A stretch of DNA of 64,000 nucleotides from Thinopyrum elongatum (GCA_011799875.1 CM022299.1:211612070-211676069), one strand, 5' to 3'; shown: positions 24,085-36,447, counted from the first letter of the stretch. The notes: a model not told the origin generated them from the sequence alone. Made by a program: numbers and translations.

Positions 24085-24690
24085 CTTCCCTTTTCTGATT
24101 TTTTTTTAAATTTGGACAACTTATAAGAGGTAAACAAAACTCAACAAAATTGATAGCAACTACTTCCACAAGTGTCTAGAGGCTATATAATGAATCAAAA
24201 CTACATATGACCAAGTGAGTTCAACAAGCAAGCTCATATTCATGGCTACCAATAGTAGCAAAATAAAGAAAATATACACTACTAGAACAAAAAATAATTA
24301 GACCAATGGAGGAGTCACATACCAAGGAGAAATTCCTTTGAACAGTTTTGGAATGGAGCTCCAAGCAAGGAGATCAAAAAATGTGCGAAAACGGGCAAGA
24401 ACTTGAGCAAGAGAGCAAGATTGAATTTTTCTGGAGGTGGAAGAAGACTGTGGGCATGGGTACTAAGTGAGTGGGGTCCCGTGGGACCCACAAGCTCACA
24501 TGGCACGCACAGGGGGCAGGCGCACCACCTGAGCTTGTGGCTCACAAGTGCACCCCCTTGGGTTGGTTTCAGCGCCAAAAATTCTTATATATTCCACAAG
24601 ATATCATACTAAATTTTCAGGACATTATGAGAACTTTTATTTTCAGGACATTTTTTATTGCATAGAAAATTTGGAAAACAGGGTATTCTA
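24085..24690 (-). mobile_element. gypsy leader and partial LTR
   Basis: Non-coding DNA immediately 5' of the gag fragment on the minus strand. Words such as CCTTGGTATGTGACTC (about 24310) and AAAATAAAAGTTCTC (about 24640) are typical of Triticeae gypsy leaders and LTRs. Its right border is unclear. Confidence 0.4.
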
Positions 24691-25770
24691 TTGCATTAAA
24701 TTTTATTAAAACTAAAGATAACAGAGGATAAGTTGAAGTTACAAAAAGTTGTGCTTACGGAATTCATCGACCATGTGCTTCTCAAAAAGAATCCATTAAC
24801 AACTTTGATCAAGTCTTATTAATGAACTATTTCTGAGTGGCATAGAACTGAAGATTTTTTGTTTAGCACTAAGATACCTCGACTTGGATAGGCATGGTTC
24901 CAATCTTAATAGTTTTATGCTTTTTTCCGAGAACTGGAAGAGGAAATTCAAAGTCTCCAATAGTAATAGTCATGACTTTTTCCATGGAATTGAGAATGTT
25001 TACTTTATTTTGCTTCCTCGGGAAATAAACCATATGCTCATTGCCATTAACATGCAAAGTGACCTTGCTTTTATTACAATCAATGACAGTCCCGATAGTA
25101 TTAAGAAAAGGTCTTCCAAGGATAACCGACATATTATTGTCCTAGGGCATATCAAGAATAACAATGTTCATTAAGATAGTAACATTAGCAACCACAACCG
25201 CAACATCCTCACAAACACCAACATGAATAACATTAGATTTGTCAGCCAGTTGCAAAGAAATTTCAGTGGGAGTCAACTTAATCAGGTCAAGTCTTTTGTA
25301 AAAGAGATAATGGCATAAAACTAGCACCAAGCCCTAGATCACATAAAGCAGTTTTAACATAATTGTTCTTAATAGAGCATGGTATAGTAGGTATCCCTAG
25401 ATCTCCTAGCTTTTTAGGTTTTTTCCATTGAAATAATAATTTGCAAGCATATAGAAATTTCAGCCTCGGGAACTTTTCTTTTATTAGTGACAATATCTTT
25501 AATATATTTAGCATAAGGAGGCATTTTCATGGCATCAGTCAAAGGTACTTGCAATAATAAAGGTCTAAGAAATTCAACAAAACGATTAAAAGCATCTTCA
25601 TCTTGGGATTTTAAAGCTTTACTAGGAAAAGACACAGGTTTTTGTACCCATGTCTCTCTTTCTCTACCATGCTTCCAAGCAAAAAAAATTCTTTTATCAT
25701 ATCTTTTATACTTAGGTGGTGGGTCATCAAGCTCAACTAAATTGCTTCAGGAGCAATGAGTTAAGCTTGG
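24691..25770 (-). pseudogene. gypsy gag C-terminus and protease fragment
   Basis: Minus-strand pieces in order: DDPPPKYKRYD (near 25720), a FVEFLRPLLLQVPLTDAMKMPPYAKY block, then the retropepsin with ALCDLGLGASFMPLSL, PTEISLQLADKS, VVVANVTILMN and ILGRPFLNTIGTVIDC..VTLHVNGNEH (to 24869). The frame breaks several times (stops near 25414, 25287 and 25142). The active site reads CDLGLGAS where retropepsins have D-(S/T/L)-G-A. No RT follows; 24691-24868 is non-coding. The order is wrong for it to be one element with 23635-24690, so it is a separate fragment. Confidence 0.65.
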
Positions 25771-25776
25771 GGCAGT

Positions 25777-27164
25777 TGATACGTCTGTATCATATCTACT
25801 TTTTCTAACAATTTTGCTCTTGTTTTGGACTCTAATTTGCACAATTTGAATGAAACTAACCTAGATTGATGCTGCTTTCAGCACAACTACCATGGTGTTG
25901 TTTTTGTGCAGAAATAAAAGTACTCGGAATCGGAAAAAACTTTGCGGAGATCTTTTATGGGATAAATAAAAAATACTGGAACGAAGATCCACCGGATGGG
26001 GGGCTCCAGTTGCTCACAAGGCAACATGGCATGCATACCCCCCTATGGTGCGCCCTGATCCTTGTGGGTCCCATAGGCAGCTGCCTGACCTAATTCCAAC
26101 TATATAAATTCCGTTTCCGCGAGAAAAAATAGAGAAGAAATATCATCATGTTTTATGATAAAGAGCCACCACCACCTCTTGTTCTTCATCAGGAGGGCTG
26201 TTCTGGAGTTTGTTCGGGGCTCCAGGGTGGGGGATTCGTCGCCATCATCATCACCAACCCTTCTTCATCAACAACTTGATGATGCTCACCACTGGGAGTG
26301 AGTAATTCCTTAGTAGGCATGCTGGACGATGATGTAGTTGGATGAGATTTGTCATGTAATCAAGTCAATTTGTTAGGGCTTGATCCCTAGTATCCACTAT
26401 GTTCTAAGATTGATGTTGCTATGACTTTTCTATGCTTAATGCTTGTCACTAGGGCCCGAGCGCCATGATTTCAGATATGAAGCTATTATGTTTTCATGAA
26501 TATAAGTATGTTTTGGGTCCTACCTTGCAAGTTGTATGCACCTATTACATGTTATGATCCACAGAACCCAAGGTGACAATAATTGGGATTCACTCTGGTG
26601 ATGACCGTAGTATGAGAAGTTCATGTATTCACTAGGTGTTAATGCTTTATTCTGGTTCTCTATTAAAAGGAGGCCTTAATATCCCTTAGATTTCCTTATG
26701 GACCCCGCTGCCACGGGAGGGTAGGACAAACAATGTCATGCAAGTTCTTACTATAAGCACGTATGACTATATACAGAATACATGCCTACATTACATTGAT
26801 GAATTGGAGCTATTGTGTGTCGCTCTAGGTTGTGACTGTTATATGATGAATGTCATCCAACACAAATATCCATCGTTGATCCAATGCCTATACTTTTCTC
26901 ATATTGATCTTTGCTACGTTACTACTGTTGCTGCTACTGTTACAATCACTATAAAACCGCTATTGTTACTGTTACTATTTCTACTGTTACCACTGCTATG
27001 AAACTATCATATTACTGTGCTACTAAACACTTTGCTGTAGATATTTAGTTCTCCATGTGTGGTTGAAGTGAAAACTCAACTGCTAAGCTCATAAATATTC
27101 TTTGGCTCCCCTTGTGTTACTACCCTCGAAGACTGTCCCGATCCCCTATGCTTGTGGGTTCTCA
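25777..27164 (+). mobile_element. LTR of plus-strand gypsy element
   Basis: It begins TGATACGTCTGTATC and ends GTGGGTTCTCA, 1388 bp, eleven bases before a primer-like site. It includes the promoter/UTR words GGAGGCCTTAATATCCC and ACCCCGCTGCCACGGGAGG found across this family. A purine-rich AAGCTTGGGGCAG directly precedes it, as at the 3' end of such elements, although minus-strand gypsy coding DNA lies on the left. Confidence 0.75.
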
Positions 27165-27174
27165 AGACCTTTTT

Positions 27175-27194
27175 CTCACGCTGTTGCTGGGGAG
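27175..27194 (+). other. primer-binding site (degenerate)
   Basis: CTCACGCTGTTGCTGGGGAG is a decayed version of the TGGCGCYGTTGCCGGGGAG site seen intact at 38031-38049. Same eleven-base distance from the LTR. Confidence 0.6.
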
Positions 27195-27242
27195 CATATC
27201 TCTATTTATTGAGTCACTTGGGAATTATATTTGTTGATCACT

Positions 27243-28310
27243 ATGAAGAATCTAAAAGACGCTAAAACCAAGATCGTACCCTCTAAGACGAGGGGAGGTA
27301 AGGAACTTCCATCTAGCTCCGCACTTGATTCACCTTCTGTTTTAAGTAGGCTTGCGACACCACCACCTGCTATTCATTCTGATTTGTCACAAGTAATTGA
27401 TGATACTACTTATATTATAAATGAAACTTGTGATGATGCTAGTACCTTGCTTGATGATACTGTGCCACTAGGTGAATTTCTTGATGAACAAATTGCTAAA
27501 GCCAAAGAACTTGAGACTGCTGAAACTGATGAAAATTATGATTCACCTACTATGCCTACCTCTCCTACTAGATTTCAAATGCCTAAGATACATGAGCGTT
27601 ATATTATGGATGGGGAGATAGCTAGAGAATTTCTTGCTTGTAATGATGGAGAGGATGTTAAGAAATTATTGAGTAAGCTGAAAGAAAAAGCTATGATAGA
27701 GAGAATAAAATATGATCTTAAGTTTGCTACTTTTCCTATCTTTGTTGCTGATAAGGATTATGAATTCTCTGTTGATCCTGAATTAATTGCTTTGGTAGAA
27801 TCTGATCCTTTTCATGGTTATGAAACTGAAACTATTGCAGCACATCTTACTAAATTCAACGACATTGCCACCCTATTTGCTCATGAGGAAAAAACGATAT
27901 TACTATATCCTTAAGTTGTTTCCTTTCTCATTAAAGAGTGATGCTAAACAATGGGTTAATACTCTTGCTCTCGGTTGTGTGCGCAGCCCCCATGATATGA
28001 TATACTACTTCTCTAAAAATAATTTTCCTACTCATAAGAAACAAGTTGCCTTACAGGAAATATATAACTTTGTGCAACTTGAAGAAGAGAATCTCCCTCA
28101 AGCTTGGGGAAGGCTTCTCCAATTATTTAATGCTTTGCCTAATCATTATCTTAAGAAAAATGAAATACTTGATATCTTATATAATGGACTAACCGATGCT
28201 TCTATGGACTACCTAGATAGTTGTGCTGGCTGTGTATTCAGGGAACGAACCGTTCAACAGACTGAGGAATTATTATATAATATATTGAAGAATGTCAATG
28301 ATTGGACACT
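27243..28310 (+). pseudogene. gypsy gag, 5' part, split by CACTA
   Basis: The start is the ATG at 27243 (MKNLKDAKTK..GGKELPSSSALDSPSVLS). An acidic N-terminal third is followed by a capsid-like region with LVESDPFHGYE..HLTKFNDIATLF, then after a frameshift in an A-run near 27890, YILKLFPFSLKSDAKQWVN and AWGRLLQLFNALPNHYLKKNEILDILYNGL. The text breaks at DWTL exactly where the CACTA element inserts (28311). It resumes at 58861 with PEPPPKP-like coding, confirming a single interrupted gene. Gag would form particles; no protease or RT of this copy is in the window. Confidence 0.8.
28308..28310. repeat. CACTA target-site duplication ACT (left)
   Basis: Three bases ACT before the CACTA end, repeated at 58858-58860. 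A 3-bp duplication is diagnostic of the superfamily. Confidence 0.85.
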
Positions 28311-28815
28311 CACTATAGGAATCAGGTACTTTGCCGTCTGCCATGGCAGACGGCAAAGGACAGGTTCATGGACGACAAATGTCTTTGCCCCACTTCTAGC
28401 ATAGAAACCACGGTAAAGGTCTAGTTTGCCGTCTGCATAAATAAAGCGGACGGCAAACACCTTTGTCGTCTGCCATACAGGCAAAACAGACGGCAAAATA
28501 ATTGGATGGCATAGCAATGTGGTTACCCCCGTTAGGTGGCTAACGGTAGACTTTGCCAGACGGCAAAGAGACAAGCTCCTTTGCCGCCTGCCAGGTGATG
28601 CCAGCTGGCCTTAGGTGGCTACTGGCAGACTTTGCCATCCGCTACCGACGACAAAGTCACACCAGCCTTTGTCGTCTGCCACCGACGACAAAGTAACCAA
28701 ATGGGTCAGACCCAGTGCTCCCAGGTTGCACATGTTGCTGCCACATGTCACCTTTGCCATCAGTGGCAGACGACAAAGAGCCCTTTGTCGTCAGTGGCAG
28801 ACAACAAAGTGCCTG
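28311..28815. repeat. left TIR and subterminal repeats of CACTA
   Basis: About fifteen copies of a 12-13-bp motif in both orientations, TTTGCCGTCTGCC and its complement, many with C-to-T variants (TTTGTCGTCTGCC). In this superfamily such repeats are the binding sites of the element-encoded DNA-binding protein. Confidence 0.85.
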
Positions 28816-29181
28816 TATTGCCCCTTTTTATTATGTTTTTTGTTATATACAAGCATTTTCATAGCAAATATTATATATATATATATATATTTCACAGGGA
28901 AAAAAATATGTGCAAGCTTCACAACAAATATATGATATCCAACACATACGTTTCATCCATACATACATAGTTTCATCCATATTACAATAGTTTCATCCAT
29001 AGGTAGCAAGTGTCACATTGTTCATCGATACAAAATCAAAACAGAAAGTAAACACAAGCACTCCATCAATGCAAGCTTCTGTGAAGTGAATCAAATCTGC
29101 AAAATGGGAAATAAGAAAGTTAGAAGAAGAATACTAGAAGAAGAAGAAGAAGAAGAAGAAGAGGAAGTATATGACATTTAT
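28816..29181. other. AT-rich spacer with TA and GAA microsatellites
   Basis: A (TA) run lies at about 28873-28890, a three-fold TTTCATCCATA repeat at 28950-29000 and a (GAA)n run at about 29137-29163. No coding sequence seen. Confidence 0.7.
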
Positions 29182-29815
29182 GAGCTTACCAAGGTTATTA
29201 TGCCATTTTTGACCTAAGTAAGCTAATTATGCCATTTTTGACATAAGTAAGCTAAGTATAGGTCATTATTGAGCTAACTTAGGTAATTATGCCATTTTTT
29301 AGTTAACTAAGCATATTATGTCGTTGTGGAGGAAACAAAGCTAAGTATAGGTCATTCTAGAGCTAACTTAGGGAAAATAGGTCATTTTGGAGCTAAGTAA
29401 GCTTATTATTTCATTTTGGAGGAAAATAAGCTAAATATATGACTTTTATGAGCTAACCAAGGTTATTATGCAATTTTTAACCTAAGTAAGCTAATGTCAT
29501 AAATGAACTAAATAAGCTAAGTATAGGTCATTATTGAGCTAACCTAGGTAATTATGCCATTTTTGAGTTAACTAAGCATATTCTGTCATTTTGGAGGAAA
29601 CAAAGCTAAGTATAGGTCATTTTAGAGCTAACTTAGCTAAAATAGGTCATTTTGGAGCTAAGTACGTTTATTATGTCATTTTGGAGGAAAATAAGCTAAG
29701 TATATGACTTTTATGAGCTAACTAAGGTTATTATGCAATTTTTGACCTAAATAATCTAATTATATCATAAATGAACTAAATAAGCTAAGTATAGGTCATT
29801 ATGCATTTGTTAAGC
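29182..29815. repeat. tandem minisatellite, about 267-bp units
   Basis: Units begin GAGCTWACCAAGG at 29182, 29450 and 29715 (the last partial), so the period is about 265-268 bp. Inside each unit is a 25-30-bp sub-repeat around TAGGTCATTTTGGAGCTAA. It lies inside the CACTA between its left end and the last exon of the Transposase_24 gene. Confidence 0.85.
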
Positions 29816-29834
29816 AAAACACTAGAGAAAACTT

Positions 29835-32195
29835 ACCGTCATCACGGAGGTGAAGCACCGGGGTTGGTCGTGCCGGTAACACCTCGTGAAGGCTCGTGCG
29901 ATGCTTGTCTGGAGTTACGCTGCAGCAAAGATCATTTGCAATGTCTCATTAGCATGATGACACTCAAATGTTAAGACTAGTAACTAATGACCATTCAAAT
30001 TAAACTCACAGTGGTCCCCAGAGCAATGACTGGCATCGGCGGAGGGGTCTGACCGGTCTTCTCGCACACGGACTGCACATTTGGTTTTGACGAGTCAGTC
30101 ATATTAGTTAGTAATGAAACGAACATTACATGCATGATTTGGCTAATATGCAGAAGAAACTTACCATGAGGAGCTCGTACATGGCCCGGTGAGCCGCGTC
30201 ATTCCATGCCCTCTCCTCCTCCAACAACATAGCCATCCTCTCCTACAACTCCCTCTCCTTCTCTGCCGCCTGCCGGTCCCTCTCCTGTAGAAGCGCCTGG
30301 GTTGCCTCTCTCTCTTTCTGAAGAGCAGCCTGCAACACCACTCCTTGTTAGCATTGTAATCATCGATGGCCGCACACACAATGTAATGGAGGAAAGATAT
30401 CTGAGTCTGTATAACTAACCTCAATGGCGAGCTCAACTAGCCATGGAGGAGGCCTTATCTCAGGACAGGAGCTTGTTTGGCACGCCTTGATCTCCGGGAG
30501 AGTGTGAGGACAACGTATAAGTCCATCTCCAATGGCTATCGAGCCATGGGGCCTCCCACCACCAGATATCATCACCAGCTCTAAATCAAAGGGATGCTGG
30601 CTCGGGTTAAAGTCCTCCCCTTTCCTCGCCTTCCCCTCATCTCTGTACCTCACGAGCTTGTGGTGGGAGGAGATGTTGGTGAAGCTCTCTGGATGATCGA
30701 GGTCAGACGCAAAGAATGCCTTGGCCTTCTTTTACGAGGCAGTATGGGCCATGGCATAGAGGTCGTACACCTCTGGCACCTCCACATTATTGTGTCGTGC
30801 CTAAAAGAGAGGAACAAAGTATTAGTAATTAAAGGGCTCAAGCTAGCATGAAGAATGAATTGCATGAATCATGAAGCAAACCACATACCCAGTTCTGCCC
30901 GAACTGATATAAGTTGGCGCTGCCCTGATGGTGTGGCACACCAACCATTTTGGCACGCTGGTCCTTGTCATTGTTGTGGACGGCTAGCCATTCGTCTGAG
31001 CACCACTCATCCACCAACGCCTCCCAAGAAACCATCTTATCCGCACACCATCTTGGGGGCACCTATGTTAGTAAAGAGAAATTTGAGCGCTACGCCTATG
31101 AATCAAATCAAGGAAACTAAGTACAAGGCCTTAAGAATAGGTAATTACCTTCATGTACTGCTCCTTCTTCAGAAACTTTGCGTGGCACGACGGCTTGTCC
31201 TTCTTAACACCACGTGAGGCGTAGTAGTCTCGAACAGCCTGTGGCCGAGCCTCGTGCCATAAGTTTTATAGTAGGCGCTTGCACTCGGCATTGATAACCT
31301 GTGCCGCGGCCTCCTCGTATCCCTCCTCACACCTATAGAAGGTCTGCAATCAAACGAGACAACACTGATTAGTATAATAACTAGCTATTGTTGATTTTTA
31401 ATTGTGTAAAGGAGAAATTACCCAAAACTTTCTGATCACCATGCCGGCCCTCGTGTGGCACAAGACACCGTCGATCATCTCCTCCGGCGGGGCCGGGGCA
31501 GCCAAGTAGTGCTCCCAGCTCAATCCTAGCTGTGGAAGCTGACCCTCACCGGGCAACGTGACAAACCCCGGGAAGTTTTGCCGGCAATCACACCAAGGAC
31601 TTGGTTGGGCCTGTGGACATCCTTGGCGTGTAGCCAACCCCTGCAGTATGACAAGGCCAACACATTAGATATTTGAAGAAACATGAAGGCAAAAGGTTAA
31701 AAAGAGTAAATGCACTTACTTCTCCCCATCAGGCCTAATCAACCACCTCTGCTCGCGGGTCACCGGCACAGGCGGGAGTCATGTACTACCACGCTGGTAG
31801 ACGGTGCCCCCCTCAACCACCTCGCCCTCGCTATCAGAAAAACGATCCCCGCCACCATCAGCATGGCCACTCGGCCCCTCAGGCAGATCCGGCCAGGTAC
31901 CCCATCCGGACGTCTCCTGGGACGTAGCCTAGTCCGGAGTCTTGTGGGCCGAAGGCCCGTCGACTCGAGGCTCGTGGACCGGAGTTCGCATAGCCTCCTC
32001 CTCAGACGGGTCCACCCTAGAAGTCCTGTGCTCGGGTGAATGAGCTGGGGGTGGCAGCGAGGAAGGCGTAGCAGCCTGCCTACCTCTCCCGCGACCACAT
32101 GAACCTATACTACCTCTCTTCTTCCCCCCAACCTCCTCTCCCGGTGGGCAACAATGCCGACGAAGAAGCGCCCACCATCTTTCAACACCTTCCAT
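29835..32195 (-). pseudogene. Transposase_24 (ptta/En-Spm) gene of CACTA
   Basis: A multi-exon minus-strand gene with clear GT-AG borders. Approximate exons are 32195-31721, 31640-31421, 31343-31150, 31062-30891, 30800-30422, 30331-30167, 30075-30010 and 29930-29835. Recognisable blocks: GWGTWPDLPEGPSGHA, SPWCDCRQNFPGFVTLPGEG, MVSWEALVDEWCSDEWL, GSANLYQFGQNW, DLDHPESFTNISSHHKL and a C-terminal coiled coil rich in Glu/Arg. These match the plant En/Spm accessory transposase family, thought to bind the subterminal repeats. At least three in-frame stops (about 31932, 31785 and 31267) break it. Splice sites look sound, so decay is by point mutation. Confidence 0.75.
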
Positions 32196-32320
32196 GACAA
32201 AGAGTAAACGAAATTAGTACAACATAAAAAAATTGAATACCGACATGAATAATAATATGTATATAATTTAAGTGTATCATCATCATGTACAACATAAAAA
32301 AATTGAATACCTAATATGAA

Positions 32321-32323
<3 letters not shown>

Positions 32324-32359
<36 letters not shown>
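32324..32359. repeat. TA microsatellite
   Basis: About 18 TA units in the intron-like gap between the two CACTA genes. Neighbouring DNA (32220-32400) holds three copies of a short block built on ACATAAAAAAATTGAATACC. Confidence 0.9.
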
Positions 32360-32366
<7 letters not shown>

Positions 32367-32381
32367 ATAAAAATTGAATAC

Positions 32382-33972
32382 CTGACATGAACTGATAATA
32401 ATCTTGATCGTCTATATATGCTCCGGGATCAATAAATGCATCATCATCATCACTATCATGAATGACGTGCTCATCGGGTTCAGCGGCATCAACATGTGGA
32501 AGGCCTCCTTTATGTAATCGGTCAAGCATTAATAGGTCATCCGCAGCAATAACCTCTTCTTGTTCTGGCTCTTCTTGTTCTGGCTCAGGGGTGAAGTCGG
32601 ATTCACTGTCGCTGTCTACTTCAATGTTCTGGGGTGAAGTAGAGCGGTTCTTGAAATGTTTTTTGGAAAGACGTGTTTCTTGGAAGAATTCTCCTTCATA
32701 TGTGTCTGGGTTAATGTGAGGTTCATAATCCTCTTCATTGGGGGGAGGTGGTCTAACACATGGCGGCACTTCATAAACGACATCCCAACCATTCAGATTT
32801 GGATCAGTTTGGTAGGCCCACGGTAGATAGAAAACTTGGGTCGCCTATTGAGCCGTAATATAGACATCGGGAACATCTAAATGGGTGCTTTGTTTGATTT
32901 CGACTAGCCCTATATGTTTATGAGTCCTTCTAGTCTCCTTCGGCTGGAACCAATAACATTTGAAGACTACGACCTTCGGTGGGTTTTCACCATAGAATAG
33001 AAGTTCATAAATTGCTTCAACTCTGCCATAATACTCAGTACCTCATTCGCCGATAGCAGAGACACAACAATTTGTAGACTTTCGGTCGGCCATAGATAGC
33101 TCTTTGCCAAAGGTACGAAAGCGATACCCGTTGATGTCGTATTTGTCAAATGAATGGACCTTATAGTCAAAATCATTAGCGACTTGTCTCAATTCGGCGT
33201 CCATAGGCTCTGAATTAGCCTACAAGTTTAATACGAAAGGATTGTTGCATTATTCGCAAATTAGATGAAGAAATGAAATGGTCTGATGGAAATTACCGTT
33301 TGTTTGAACCAAGAGATGAAACCAGGATAGCCGCCTCCATGCTTTGCCAGAAGCTCATACTCTTCGATGGAATCCTTTTGGATCACCGCTCCATCCGAGA
33401 ATTTGGCAACGTATCGACTGTATCAAATATCCGGGAATAAGAGCAGTTCAAAGGAATTAGAAGTTGTGAAACAATGTACCGAGAACTTACTCGATGTACG
33501 GCCGCACTTCTGTTAGGTTGTTGAAGATATACAACGAAATGGTCCGCCATTCTTTGACATCCAACGCTATTGCTTTCGAAGCACCGGCTAGTGCGAGCTT
33601 CCCTTTGAATAGGCTGAGGTTGGATCCACCTTTTTTTAGGGTCGCCAGCATTGTACGGAGGCTTCGGATTATGCAAATAATGATTTTTGGCTTCGTAGTG
33701 TGCTGTCATGAAGTTTGCCGCCTCCTCAGTAATGAATGCCTCGGCCCTCGATGCTTCAATTCTACATTTATTTTTACATTTTGCTCGAAGCGTCTTCTAC
33801 ATCCTCTCAGTTGCGTAGCACCAACGATTTTGGACGCCCCCCCCCAATCTTACCTCGGTCGGGATATGCAAAATCAAATGCTACATTGGATTAAAGAAGC
33901 CCGGTGGAAAGATCTTCTCTAACTTGCAGATCAACTCCGACGCAAACTCTTCCATTTCATCTAGCACGCCAA
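32382..33972 (-). pseudogene. CACTA TNP2 transposase, 3' part
   Basis: This continues the transposase cut at 54690. On the minus strand it starts with GVLDEMEEFASELICKLEKIFPPGFFNPM, then AHYEAKNHYLHNPKP, a WFKQT-like block, YDINGYRF, the CYWFQPKE..HKHIGLVE region, EVPPCVRPPPPNEED and an acidic tail ending DDQDYYQFMS at a GT donor (32381). It is broken by CAG-to-TAG type stops near 33880 and 33800, a G-run frameshift near 33840 and others. The transposase cuts and joins the element ends. The copia array inserted between these halves with a 5-bp duplication, so the gene was disrupted in one step. Confidence 0.8.
33968..33972. repeat. target-site duplication GCCAA (left) of copia array
   Basis: GCCAA precedes the first LTR; GCCAG at 54685-54689 follows the last, one mismatch in five. 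The flanking transposase frame rejoins across it. Confidence 0.75.
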
Positions 33973-35316
33973 TGTTGAAGATATGATGATATTTCCCTAT
34001 GTATGCATGAGTCCTTTGTATTGTCCTTGAACATCATCAATGATATGTATCAATAAGTATGTGATTCGTTTGTGGAACTATGTATTGTATGATGATTGTT
34101 CTAATGGTCCCTAGTTGATAAGGTTATGCGGACGCACATCCTTGACTAGTATACAACTCGGTTGATGACTATGTTTCACAAGTCATGTTCATGGAGATGC
34201 TAAACCAATAGTATGGAATCGGGGATGGAGATCACCGAGTCGGACAGACCCACTTTGAGATGCAGTGAGATATAGTCATCTGTTAGTCTCAAGTACAATG
34301 TCTATGCCATGTCCTGGACTTGAGGTCCTCGCATGTTCTCAGGATGAGGATCGACTCACTTAGGGTCTACCAAATGCTACTCCGTAACTGGGTGGTTATA
34401 AAGGTAGCTTTCGGGTGGGCCGTGAGACATGCCGCAAGACATGGCTAACCAAGATGGGATTTGCCCCTCCTATTTGGAGAGATATTCTCTGGGCCCTCTC
34501 GAGTGATCAGTTTCGGAAAGCATGGCCATGCGACTTGGGTTAAGTGTTAACCCAGTTCGGGAATCTGTATCACGGTTTTGAGAAGAGAGGTCGAGCTATC
34601 ACAAGGGTGACAAGTATTCGCCTTGAGCTCGACAACAAATATCGTAAGGCAAAAGGAATGTTGCGTATGACACATTGTTGAGGTTCGTCAAACGACTTTA
34701 CACACACATGGGAGTTGGCATGTTCTGCTAGGAGTCGCTACCAACTATCGACTTGGTCATGTCCATGTGTACGTGAACCTATAGGGTCGCACACTTAAGG
34801 GGTTGCAGCCCATTCGGATTGGATCTGAGTGGAAAATGGATGTGGACTCCTAGTGGGCTCAAGTGTTGAGCCCACCTCAGAGGTCTATATAAAAGGGGAG
34901 TGGGCGCACAACTTAGGGTTGATCTTTTCCACCCTAGACAGCCGTCGCCGCCACTCCCCATGACCATGCCGTGCGCCCGGACCTAGCAGTCCGCCGCCCG
35001 ATGCTGCACCCCGCACGTGTGGATACCTTGGAGGCATCGCACTTGCGGTGCTCGAACGAACTGTTTGAGGGATCCGCGAAGCTCCGTTTGCGGGATATCA
35101 CCGTTCATGGGTCTTTGTTGTTTGCGGTAGATTGGCAACACGAGGAGGAGATGGCTCGACAGATCGACTACATGCATCACCAACTCTACTTCCGCTATGG
35201 TGACTGCGCGTCTAGTGGTAAACCCGATCTCGTAATCTATTTCTAGTAGCATGATCTTGGGTGCGCGGTAGAAATTTTTTATTTGGCGCTAGCGTAGCGT
35301 ACCGCATGTTCCAACA
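33973..35316 (+). mobile_element. LTR A of the copia element
   Basis: It starts TGTTGAAGATATG and then lacks about 22 bases present in LTR B. It ends GCATGTTCCAACA. It also lacks a short segment near 34220 relative to LTR B. Confidence 0.85.
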
Positions 35317-35317
35317 G

Positions 35318-35330
35318 TGGTATCAGAGCC
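35318..35330 (+). other. primer-binding site (copy 1)
   Basis: TGGTATCAGAGCC, one base after LTR A. Initiator-Met type. Confidence 0.9.
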
Positions 35331-36442
35331 TCCGCTGTGTGGTGATAGATTCGATGATGTGCATATGAGATATGTAGATTGGTTCAGCTGCGGGTCGATG
35401 AGATCGGTCGCGCACGTCAGTCTTGAAGGTTGGTTTCGTGATCTTGTTTCCGTGATCGTGATGCAGAGGTCGTGACACGAGTTACCCTTACCGGTCGATT
35501 TCCGCCATCGAGGTAGACAGTGAAACATAAATCCGAATGCAGCACACGAAGATCAATGAGATTGATCGAATCGAAACATAGATCAACACCGTGGAAATGT
35601 GATTTCCGCGGTGCTGAAATCTGTTGGAGCGGTCTCGGTAAAACGGCTGTAACTTTTGCATACGAACTCCAATTTTGCTCCACAACATGTCAAACTGAAG
35701 CTAACGAAAAGTTGGTCTAGGGACAAAATTCACAACGAAATTTTGGTGCTTCTGGCTAGGCCAAAATCCACTTGGAAAATAGAGTTTCAGGAGGTTTTAT
35801 CTTCGGCGGTAGAACGTCTGACTTGTTTTTGCAGGGAATGCTTGTGATTTAGTATAGCCCATGAATGTTGCTTGTACATATTGATTCATGACCTGTGTTT
35901 CATGAGTGCGGCAACCGGCAGGAGCCATATGGTTGTCCCGTTATTGTATTAATGACCTGCGTGTCAACTTGAGAAGCCATGTAATGTAATTTACTTTCAG
36001 TAGCTATTAGTTTGTAATAGCATAGTTATCTTATGTAACAATTGGCGGTTGACACCATGGCATGGAGATGGAGATCACCATGAGGACAACCATGCATGGA
36101 GATGGAGATCACCATGGGCAGACCACGCACGTGGAGATGGAGATCACCATGCGCTGTGAAAAGGGGCTATACCATATCACACATATATAAACTGCCTGTG
36201 AAAGTTTATCCCTTTTATGAACCCTTCTTTTGCATGGTAGATGTTTTAAGTAGGGTGATCCCTCAAAGTATGTCAAGTATAAATGCCTCCCCAATTGCTG
36301 CACCTTCATATGTCAAGTATATTTAGTGGTGGGCCTATAAAATTAGGTGCCACTAGATCTCCTTGAAGTGATGGGTTTGTGTCAGACACTTACACGCGAA
36401 GCATTGGTTGACTTGTCATGGCTATCAAAATAGTTTTGGGCC
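35331..36442 (+). mobile_element. copia leader region, first part
   Basis: Non-coding leader between primer site and gag, interrupted at 36447 by the non-autonomous LTR element and resuming at 43473. The first 330 bases are repeated at 53248-53653. It contains the triplicated block at 36061-36151. Confidence 0.7.
36061..36151. repeat. triplicated GGAGATGGAGATCACCATG block
   Basis: Three copies of a roughly 20-bp core spaced about 34 bp apart in the copia leader. Confidence 0.85.
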
Positions 36443-36447
36443 ACGAG
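36443..36447. repeat. target-site duplication ACGAG (left)
   Basis: Exact match to ACGAG at 43468-43472, bracketing the non-autonomous element. Confidence 0.9.

Noticed and set aside
29182..29815. CRISPR-like array of repeats
   Set aside because: Units are 267 bp, degenerate, without unique spacers or cas genes, inside a plant transposon: an ordinary minisatellite.
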